A stretch of DNA of 64,000 nt. It comes from Polytrichum commune (lineage: Eukaryota > Streptophyta > Polytrichopsida > Polytrichales > Polytrichaceae). Shown piece by piece: positions 10,431-19,500 of the stretch. The DNA lies in assembly GCA_950295325.1 (NCBI GenBank), contig OX485805.1, forward strand, positions 17,533,501 through 17,597,500. Reading direction: 5' to 3'. The translations under genes were made by a program, and so were the position numbers. The notes beneath the pieces are model-generated. The model was not told the DNA's origin. It was given only the letters and a program-made list of their open reading frames with translations, and did no database searches. Positions within the stretch are counted from its first letter, which is position 1, and each line of letters begins with the position of its first letter.

Positions 10431-11146
10431 AACAAACCATTCGTCATGTTCGACCTGAACGGGGTGTTGTGTCACACCGAACACATCCCCAGGGTCCCCA
10501 CGCGTCCCTTCCGTCACCCCGACGAAAGGGACTACGACGGAGAGCTCGACACGCTCATTAACCGCAAGGCTGTCCGCGCCCGTCCTGACCTGCGTGACTT
10601 CCTTCGAGAGGTGCTCGATGTAGCTCACGTCATTGTGTGGAGCTCCATGGTCATGGAGAACACCGAGCCAATCGTCGACTTCCTCTTCCGCGATCTTCCG
10701 AGCCCTTGCCTCATCCTCGGCCAAGAGGATTGCGATGAATTGCTTGATGAAAGGGTATGCCGGTTCCAAAGTTCGGCGTTCGTGGCGGAGGACAACAATT
10801 CCTCAAGGTCCTGAGGTCAAGACTGTGGCGGGGTATCCCCCGGCTGCAGGGGGTACCCCACGGGTGGTGGCCAACCCCCGAGAACACTGTCCTCGTCGAC
10901 GACAGCCCCACCAAAAACGTCTTGAACCCCCCGGGGAACGTCATCTTCCCCGCCACTTGGACCGGCGATAGGAACGACACGTTTTTGGTCGATACGCTAG
11001 CGCCTTACCTTAGAAGGCTTGTTGTCCACGCCGGTAGCATACCATTTTTTGTTAGGTCCAACCCCATTGGCAATGTGGGTTTAAGCCCCTGTGATAATGT
11101 ATTCAAGAGCATCATGAGGCTCGCCAAACTCAATAAATTGATTTGA
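10431..11146 (+). pseudogene. FCP1-like HAD phosphatase, one frameshift
   Basis: The reading frame opens with KPFVMFDLNGVLCHT (Met at 10446), the FCP1/SCP-type HAD motif I with DLN in place of DxD. The same DLN variant is known in some plant FCP1-homology proteins. HVIVWSS is motif II, and VLVDDSPTKN (near 10890) is the motif IV di-aspartate. The protein ends at the TGA at 11144-11146. The frame changes by one base near 10750: the upstream frame runs to 10814, while the downstream frame is clearly coding from 10757. Such proteins dephosphorylate Ser/Thr, for example in the RNA polymerase II tail. The substrate here is unknown, and loss of the second motif-I Asp could weaken catalysis. An acceptor-like CAG before 10381 leaves the true start unsettled. 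Confidence 0.65.
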
Positions 11147-11257
11147 AATTCCTCCATGTCTTTGCTTGTTATCATGTGGTTCACATATCTAATGCTTGCT
11201 TTGTTTTTGGATGTCTTTTGTTGTTGTGATTGTTGTTGTTGTTATTCTTGCCCATAG

Positions 11258-12243
11258 TCTGCCCCCATATGCGACGCCCCTGTGGTCGACGGCCCTTCCC
11301 GTCCCCTCTCGCCCCCTGCCTCCCCTTCCCGCGACGTCACGGACTTCCAAATGTCATCCCTCTACCAGTTCTCGGCGGTGGACGCGGCCTTGGTAGTGGA
11401 TTACTCCTGCGACGTCGGCATCGACGACGGCGTCGTCAACAGCCTGCCCCCCGCACTTGTCGCCCGCGCCTACGCCCCGTCGCCCTCCCCCCTCTCCAAG
11501 GAGAAACGAACGCTCGTTCGTTTGGGGCACCTCTCGCCCTCTAAGGACGACGGCGTCGCTCGTCGCGGGCCGATCCGGCGTCTCCGCATGGAAGGCCCCC
11601 GTTGCCACACCTCCCCCGCCGACTCCGTTCCTCCCCCCGCAACGTCCTCCGCAATCGTGGGCCCTCCACGCCTCAACTCCCCCCCGCCATTCAACAGTGC
11701 AATAGTTCCATCGGCTCCGGATGCTCCCGTCGATGCCCCCCTCGTTCCCACCGTTCCCCGCATGGACGTCCCCAAAGCCAAGGTGCCCTCCTCAACCCTA
11801 AACCCCTTTCGCGCTTTTGCTTTCCTTGTCTTCCGTGTGCGTGCCATTCTCTTTACGAGCGCCCATTCCAAACCGCCCTCATTATTTTCCCCACTCCATT
11901 CCTATTCTTATCTTCCTATGACGTTGTTTTGCAGGTGGCTACCCGCTCGCTTGGTACCCGGCCCTCCTCCACGTCCTCCTTGGATAGGCACGCCCTCAAG
12001 GCCGCATCATCGGAGTCCGATCGTTGTTTGGCCCTCCGCCATAGCACAAGACATTCCCTCTCGCAATCGCACTCGTATTCCACTCACAATACCACTCCCC
12101 ACAATTCGGGAGCGCGTCCGGAAATTTGGAAGAACGGCGGGTATTCCGGGTCCGTCAACAAAAACGGTTATAGCCGCGGGCCGGAGATTTTCAGGGCCAT
12201 GGAGGCTGCCAAAAACAAGGACAAGGCCGCAGAAAAAAAATAG
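11258..12243 (+). CDS. Ser/Pro-rich hypothetical protein, two exons seen
   Basis: Exon 11258-11782 follows an acceptor (TTGCCCATAG) and ends at AAG before GTGCCC. Exon 11935-12243 follows TTTTGCAG and ends with TAG. Both junctions are phase 0, giving one continuous frame of about 277 residues, open at its 5' side. The protein is rich in Pro, Ser and Arg with a lysine-rich tail (KNKDKAAEKK) and shows no domain I know. A palindrome at 11504-11523 sits inside the first exon and is read through without a stop. A degenerate copy (11852-11873) lies in the 152-bp intron. Confidence 0.45.
11504..11523. repeat. Palindrome inside a coding exon
   Basis: AAACGAACG, centre CT, CGTTCGTTT: a perfect 9-bp-arm inverted repeat. 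The flanking base changes from TTTA to AAA while symmetry is kept on both arms, which suggests paired (compensating) change. Confidence 0.85.
11852..11873. repeat. Degenerate palindrome in an intron
   Basis: TTTACGAGCG, centre CC, CATTCCAAAC. The left arm is nearly intact and the right arm decayed. It lies in the intron 11783-11934. Confidence 0.55.
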
Positions 12244-12539
12244 TGGGTCGGACTAGTGTGACTAGAAGCGTACTAGTGGGACGGACTCCCTAAATGGGCT
12301 TAGGTGTAGAACATATTTAAGTGCTTACTTTCTATGCTATTCCAAGTTACTCAAGACATTGATGGTATTTCCATTATAATTGTATTTCAATCCCAATTAA
12401 TTCATTCAACTTCCATTCATTCTTCGCATCTTCCCTTCCATTCATAACGAGTTGTCATTTCATACGCAACTATTTTCATGTATGCCTCACATTTTTGTTC
12501 ACTTTCATATAGCCTTATATAGTCTCATAATCAACAAAA
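12244..12539. other. No gene recognised
   Basis: AT-rich spacer marking the right side of the palindrome-bearing cassette. I saw no terminal repeat matching the left side near 2 kb. Confidence 0.3.
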
Positions 12540-12559
12540 AGTCTCCAATTACCGAATAT

Positions 12560-12611
12560 AGTGTTCCATCTTCCATGGTCCGACTTCATGGTCCATAGTG
12601 TAAACCAACCC
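12560..12611 (-). mobile_element. Truncated end of a Harbinger-type element
   Basis: The reverse complement starts GGGTTGGTTTACACTATGG and matches the left terminus of the element at 33,767 at 32 of 35 positions. It is followed on the plus strand by TTA (12612-12614), the expected target site. No partner end was found upstream, so only one terminus survives. Confidence 0.6.
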
Positions 12612-13056
12612 TTAGTCTAGCTTGGCATTGACAACTTGTTTGTGGGCATGTACATCCTATTAGCCATTCTGGGACAGTTTGTTCTTGGTTCATGTTATTG
12701 AAGTTGCATGCGTTTGTTACAGTGTAGTATTGGGTGTGTTTGTTGGCTTGTAGTGTCTGAGTGATAAGGTGTACCGCCTTATTGTGGCAAGCTATTCTTA
12801 GGCCTTTCAGATACGGGTGCTCGCACATTGATAGTAAATGGGGCCATGTATCTGTGTCATTTTTGTGGCATAGTGTGCAATTGGGGTATTGGAATTTAAG
12901 GGGCCAAAAGATGTTTTTCCTATGGTTGCCCATGTATTGGGCATATCTAAACATAGGGCCTAGATTAGAATTTATTGGCCATGCCCACATTGTTCCCCGC
13001 AACTTCCTTGATCCGATAGAATCATCGATAGAATCAGCTCCAACAACGTTAGTCAT
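12586..13056 (-). pseudogene. LINE retrotransposon C-terminal fragment
   Basis: A 156-residue frame contains CTLCHKNDTDTWPHLLSMC followed by a basic stretch with a further His. This is the zinc-binding linker pattern (CxxC...HxxxxC) found near the C-terminus of plant non-LTR retrotransposon polyproteins. No reverse transcriptase core is attached. The last part (upstream on the minus strand, 12959-13056) belongs to the repeat segment that recurs at 36,990. It overlaps the Harbinger terminus by only a few bases. Confidence 0.5.
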
Positions 13057-13096
13057 CCTTCAAGCCATGGACCCTCCTCGGACATTAGGAACATTC

Positions 13097-13434
13097 CTCG
13101 GGGGGGGGGGGTAGTCATTGGTTGGAGTAGCAGTATACGTGCGAACAAATGATAGGGTATTTTAAAAACATGGGGGCTAAAAATTATAAATGGACTTAAG
13201 AGTAATATAGGGTATCAAAAATGGCACTGGACATCTTTAAAGTACTGTAGGGTATGGAATAATAGGTAATTTGGAATTATAAGTAATGCAAGCCATTTTT
13301 CTATTAACCCAAAGTAGAAATTTACATAATGATAGCATGTGAAAAAAAGAACAGAATTGAAAGTAATACCCCCCTATAAAATAGTGGTTGTTTGCACCTA
13401 TATCCTTAACTTTTTAACACACTGCCCCCCCGAG
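13097..13434 (+). mobile_element. hAT-like MITE, copy 1 (338 bp)
   Basis: The element begins CTCGGGGGG and ends CCCCCCCGAG. It is flanked by an exact 8-bp duplication GAACATTC (13089-13096 and 13435-13442). The paralogous segment has a single GAACATTC at 37121-37128 with no insertion, so boundaries and duplication are directly confirmed. An 8-bp duplication fits the hAT superfamily. There is no coding capacity. Confidence 0.85.
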
Positions 13435-13559
13435 GAACATTCCTTGTTTCTATCTCTTCCGTTTTGCACCACATTTGCTAATGTGTCATGCAAATGAGAT
13501 CTACTAATGCGTTATACAAATGAGATATGTTAATGTGTTATGCATCAAAATCTCTAGAA

Positions 13560-13865
13560 TGCGTTACTAGATCTAGATCTACAAGTGTGATGTGCACTAG
13601 ATCTAGATCTACAAGTGTGTTATGCACTAGATCTAGATCTACAAATGTGCTATGCACTAGATCCATATCCACAAATGTGTTATGCACTAGATCCATATCT
13701 ACAAGTATGTTATGCACGTGATCCATATCTACAAATTAAATGTATTATGCACGTGATCCATATCTACAAATGTGTTATACACTTGATCCATATCTACAAA
13801 TGTGTTATGCACTTGATCCATATCTACAAATGTGTTATGCACTAGTTCCATAAATGTGTTATGCA
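13560..13865. repeat. 30-bp tandem repeat (about 10 units)
   Basis: Units of ACTAGATCTAGATCTACAAG + TGTGTTATGC type repeat with drift (ATCTAGATCTA becomes ATCCATATCTA). The paralogous segment near 37,255-37,335 has only two to three units, so this copy expanded or the other contracted. Confidence 0.85.
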
Positions 13866-14317
13866 ACAAAATTAATGGATCTGAACTTGCTAGCGCGTAG
13901 AACTATTTCATACAAATAGTGTTTGTAATCAAATGGTCTTCTTTTCTAAGCATGTGATGCTAAGATTCTATAGCTCAGTGCAAACACCTTCTTGTTCATT
14001 GCCTACACTCAAATAATTTGTAGGTTTTTTATAAATATTTTTGATTGCACTCAATTCCAATATGTGTTGGTAATTGATGTGGTATTATGATTTTTTTTAT
14101 GATGTTTATGTTGATTCACTGCAATCTAATATTTAAATCAATGTAGACTCATGATTATTTTGTACCTGTTCGATTGGATCATCACTTATGAATCTTGTGA
14201 GTCTCTAATTGGTTAGTTGATCCAATTAATTTACTAACACGGACTTGTTAATATAAGAACATATATCAACATGCACACAACATACTGATTCGCTAAGTGT
14301 TGTAGTTGCAGCACTAT

Positions 14318-14659
14318 CTGGGGGGGGGGGGGCAGTGTGTTAAAAAGTTAAGGATATAGGTGCGAACAACCACTATTTTATAGGGGGGTATTACTTTCAA
14401 TTCTCTTCTTTTTTTCACATGCTATCATTATGTAAACTTCTACTTTGGGTTAATAGAAAAATGGCTTGCCTTACTTATAATTCCAAATTACCTATTATTT
14501 CATACCCTATAGTACTTTAAAGATGTCTAGTGCCATTTTTGATACCCTATATTACTCTTAAGTCCAACTATAATATTTTGCCCCCATGTTTTTAAAATAC
14601 CCTATCATTTGTTCGCACGTGTATTGCTACTCCAACCAATGACTACCCCCCCCCCCGAG
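14318..14659 (-). mobile_element. hAT-like MITE, copy 2 (342 bp, inverted)
   Basis: This is the same family as 13,097-13,434 in reverse orientation, with high similarity along its length. The 8-bp duplication is AGCACTAT (14310-14317 and 14660-14667). The empty site is present once in the paralogous segment at 37780-37787. The G/C runs at its ends differ in length between copies. Confidence 0.85.
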
Positions 14660-15974
14660 AGCACTATTGATCAAGACATGATTGGAAACATGTTATAGAT
14701 TGCGCAAAACATTTATAGTTCTCATGACATGAGAGTCAACTTCATCGACTTCAAACCCAATTACAAGACAAACGACAAAGATGCCAATATGATTTAGTTT
14801 TCTTTACAATGGCGCATGCAAATTTAATACTAAAATTACGAGAATCAATTCCATACCCACCGAGAAGCCCGATTATGTTTGAGGACCTCTAGTGGACTCA
14901 ACAAATTATAGTTCAGAAACAGCCATGATTACAACACTATGAACTATGCAATCATACCTTTGGAGTTGTTTGATGATTTCATTGTTGTTGAACAAAATAA
15001 TTACAAATCATCTCATGGATTGGTTTCAGGTGTGGTATAATCAACAAATAGTTGATTTGAAATGTCATATTATGAATTCTTATACATTTTATGTTCTCGT
15101 TCAATGGGTAAGATCACCATGAGGTGAAGGCGGTGATAGTTTTACTGTGTGGATAGTGAGAATGCACACCTTAGGATTATCTTCAACTCAAAGCACAAGG
15201 CATTACAAGCAAAAGGCGAGGGAGTTGGTAAAGAGAAGCATAATGATTTAATCGCAAGAGATGGTGCAATTTCATTAAAAAAATAACACAACGTTATTCC
15301 CTGCATGCGATAGTGACCATTCATTGAAAATTACATAGAAACTTTCTTGAAGGATCTACGAGAGGGTCATCCAAGAGGCATGTTGCTTACGTAGGAGGGA
15401 AATAAATTTTGCGAGGATAGAAAAAAAAAACTTTTGGATGAAATTTTATGCTTCCATCGCAACATATATCAAATTCAACAAATGATGCATATTCATGTGT
15501 TCTACACAACACATTATGCATGCACACCCAACATTTAACTTGTTGTTGATATTAAAGCTTTTAGATTTGGTGTTAGGCATTCATTGGACTACATAGACTT
15601 TCTTTGAACTCTACACACATATATTTATAGATAAATATTATTTTTTATACCTAAATACCACGGGTATAAGATACTCGAGGGTGTATTTCCACCAAAAACT
15701 CCCTCCCTCATTGCTTATGTGTTACCACTCACACGATAACACTCCCCCATCAAGGTTGTCATTTCAATTGTGGTAAACAATTAAGGGTGGGGGAGGGGTG
15801 TGGGACCCAACACTATGTGTGCATTCCAACCGTAGAGATTGATGTTAGTCTTTGCACACTGCCGGAATTGCTTGGATGTCGAGTCCAATGCATAGTTGGA
15901 GGATCATGTGTTTTAGGGATAATTTTATTTTTGGGTGACATCTCTACATCAACACATTTGTAGTGGAGGACGTT

Positions 15975-16400
15975 TAATACCCCCCCATGAACTTTTCGGG
16001 GGGGGCAATATTCTGTCAGGAGCAGCCGCCCGACATTTTTTATGCACCCTACCGAAAATTGTTGCCCGCCCGCCCGATTTCGAAAAAACTATTGTACTTG
16101 CATTTTTGAAGGCTACTTGTCCGCAAATCTCATATTGAGTGTACTTCATTTTCAAGGTCTCAAATCCAATATATATGTTCACTTCCATTGAGTAATAAGC
16201 ATTTTCTAGATTTCATTTTCAAAGTGAAACCACCAATAAAGCATCTAATTAACTTGGAAGTCAAAAATATTACAAAATCCTCATTAGCACTGAGGTTATA
16301 ATTTTTGTCACTTACAATTCAAAGGGACTTTGTCATTCTAAAATGAAACTAAAATTAATGATTTATTTTTTATTTTTTAAATTTTTAATATAATATATAA
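15975..16400. repeat. Second dispersed repeat, copy 1
   Basis: Similar to 35,294-35,690, both beginning with a CCCCCC...GGGGGG inverted element and continuing through CATATTGAGTG and AATCCAATATATATG. In copy 1 it directly follows the first repeat segment. In the second locus it lies upstream of it. No coding content. Confidence 0.7.
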
Positions 16401-16575
16401 TATATAATATAGTTAATACCTTCTACTATCACAAAGTTTTCATATGCATTTACACTAGTTAAGTAAGATTGAATGCAACTAAGTCTAATATATTCTGATT
16501 AACTAAGGCCAGATCATCTATTTCGTCAGGTTTAAATCCTGTCAGTAGTTTGCTTACTAACTGGATTTGAGACAG

Positions 16576-19500
16576 GTGTTGGCGGGTGTGCTTGTAGGGG
16601 GGACACCCTTGTCTCATATCTTTCTGCCTCAAGCTGTGGGAGGTGTTGTTTCAGCAGAACCTACAGGGGTTTTAGCCGCTTTCACTACAGCTAGCATTCT
16701 ATGTCCTGTTTTTTATGTAAGTATTTGATATTTACATTCTTTGGTTAAGTCTGTCTTTGTGATTGTTATTCTCAATCGTAGTTAGTGTAACTCTCTGTTG
16801 CTTGCAAACCCGTCATGTGGAATCTTGACGTCAATCACCTTTGCAGGTTTTCACTTGTGTAAGTGTAACACTCTGCATGGCCTTACAACGACTCAATTTG
16901 AAGAGACATAAACATTTTGTAGAAATCTCAAGATACGTGGCACGGTCTTCACTGTTTCTATAGTCAATAGTCACATAGGAGAATCTAGTAAGTTCATTTG
17001 TGTTAGCCGCTCATCCTAAGTAGGCATTTAATTAGGAACAGTCTTCTAGATTAGTTAGTCAAGCTCATAAGTAGAAACAGTCTTCTAGGTAGGCTAGTCA
17101 AGCTCATGGCCGGACTCACTTGTATATAATGAACCATTGTTCATTTGGAAATTATCTGCATACTTTCTATCGTAGGCTTCTGTTTCTTCATGGTATCAGA
17201 GCGAGGCTCTTTTGTCTAGTGTTTTGGTAACCAAGACTAGCCCTACCTCTTAGAGTGCATATCACTTGAGTGAGCTTAACTCCTCATTTAGTAAGATAGC
17301 TAGTTTCTTGAGAGTTGAACAGTCTTGTGGTTATGTTCTTTGCAAGATTGTTTGTGCATGCGATGTGTCTAGTGGAATAGTGTCCAAGGAGATTTCTATG
17401 CATAATCAGTCAAGATTCTAGTATCTTTAAGTCCAACCGGTTCATCTGTAACTAACAAGTCGACTCTCTTTGCTCATTAGGTTAGAAATCTCTGAAGAGG
17501 GAAGTGAGTTGTTTGTGAATATGAGTGATGTAACCATGTGGTAGTTGGCAGAAGAGAGTAGTTTAAAAGTAGAATTTGGAGTTAGCTACTTATCCCAAGT
17601 TAGCTAGAATCTCAAAAATAGCTACTTACTACTGTGGCAATGGCCTTCGGAGATGGAGCAGTAACTGAGGTGGCTAAGTTAGAAGGGGCTCACAACTACA
17701 GTGTTTGGAGCTTCAAAGTGAAGAACTTGCTTGAACGAGAAAACCTGTGGGATCTAGTGAGCAACTCGACATTGGCCATAGTTGGAGTCGACGAGACAAC
17801 TACGTTGGAGAGAGAGCGGCTGAAAAAGAAGGCTTTGTCAATCATCAATCTAGCTGTTCGAGATTGTGTGGTTCCCTATATCTTGGATAAAGAGGATCCA
17901 ACAGTTTGTTGGGAGAGATTGAAGAATCTCTATGCCACCAATAATAACGCGAGGCGCATGTTGCTCCGAAGGAAGTTGACCAACCTCAAGATGGAGGAGG
18001 GGACAATGATGTCCACATTTCTCCAGAGTGTTCAAGACCTGGTAAACCAACTTGCCGGGATTGGAGAGAAGATCCCAGATGAAGAGATTGCTGAACATAT
18101 GCTCACTGCATTGCCCGAGCACTATGAGCCACTTGTTAGCTCTGTTGCATATCGTACCGAAATGCCAACTCTGTCTGAGCTTACAGCCCTGCTGCTTAAC
18201 GAAGAGATTTGACGAGAAGTGCGAAATTCAAAGCGAGAAGGCGAGGTCCTGCTTGTGCAAACCAAGAACAAGGGGTATCAGCCTCGCAAGTACAGTGGTC
18301 GAAGTCATCAGTATCCCCGCAAACCGAGCATTGCACCCAAGGAAATGGGTGCCTGTCACTTCTGTGGAGGCAAGGACCACTTTATGAGAAACTGTGAGGA
18401 ATTGGCAGCAGAAATTCAACGACGAGGAACAAACCGCAGAGGAAACCATTCTCGAGACTCTGCAAACCTGGTGGATAACTTCACCAACAATGGAGAAGTT
18501 TTCTCTGATGCCTCGGAGGTTCTGGAGGCACAAATTGCTAGCATGGATTTTGGTAAAGGGAAGTGGTATTTAGACAGTGGTGCAACCAAGCATGTGACAC
18601 CTGATAAGAGAGTTTTTGAGAAACTAGAAGTTGTAGAAGGTTCTTCCATTCAAACTGCAGGAGGACAATCTCTCTCTGTTAAGGGCAAAGGACCTGTGAG
18701 TACAAATGGAATAAAGTTCGGTGAAGTTTTGTATGTGCCAGGCTTGACTAAAAGCCTACTTTCTGTAGGGTCAATAGCAGATGATGGGTACAAATTGCTC
18801 TTTGATTCTGGCCAAATGCATATACTCAAGGATTTTGATCTAGCGGGTACTAGTTGTATAGTAGCATCTGGCAGTAGAGATAATCAAAATGGTCTTTACT
18901 TATTGGGCTCTCCACAAGATGAATGTCTCAATCTGTCCGATTCCTCATACAAGCCGATGGTGCGTCTGCCGGGAGCCGTCAAGCCGGATCAACTGTGGCA
19001 TTGTCACCTAGGCCACTTGAATCCACGGAATTTATGATTCGCACTGGCAAAGTTCAAGTGCTACCTAAACTGGAGGTCTCCAAGCACACGTGTGAAGCAT
19101 GTCAACGAGGGAAGCAGTGCCGAGAGCGGAAACCAAAAGGCGAGGCACAAAGAATGAAGAAAGCTTTCGACCTTCTACACACAGACTTGTGTGGCCCACT
19201 TCCTGTCTCATCTGCCTCGGGTACGAAGTATATCCTGACCTTTACAGATGATTTTACTCGTTATACTTGGGTGTTTTTTCTCAAAAAGAAAAGTGAAACC
19301 TTGTCCAAGTTTAGAATATTCCACAAACAAATAGAATTACAATTCGGAAAACAAATCAAAATGTTGAGATCAGATGGGGGTGGGGAATATATCTCGAAGT
19401 CGTTTGTTGATTTCATGCATGAAAAGGGCATGATTCACCAAAAAACTCAGCCCCACACACCACACCAAAATGGTGTGGCTGAGAGAAAAAACAGAACTAT

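Larger units (their letters stand above)
12959..15967. repeat. Dispersed repeat segment, copy 1
   Basis: This segment aligns along its length with 36,990-38,862 plus 40,556-40,810, with many point differences. Copy 1 contains two extra MITEs (13,097-13,434 and 14,318-14,659) and a longer 30-bp array. Copy 2 contains a 1.69-kb insertion at a point corresponding to about 15,748. The segment holds no gene I recognise. It may be an old non-autonomous transposon. Confidence 0.8.

Noticed and set aside
13097..14659. One large foldback (inverted-repeat) transposon
   Set aside because: Each arm has its own 8-bp duplication and its own empty site in the paralogous segment, so these are two independent insertions.
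17191..17202. SINE A box (TGGTATCAGAGC)
   Set aside because: It directly follows an LTR ending in CA and is the copia primer binding site.
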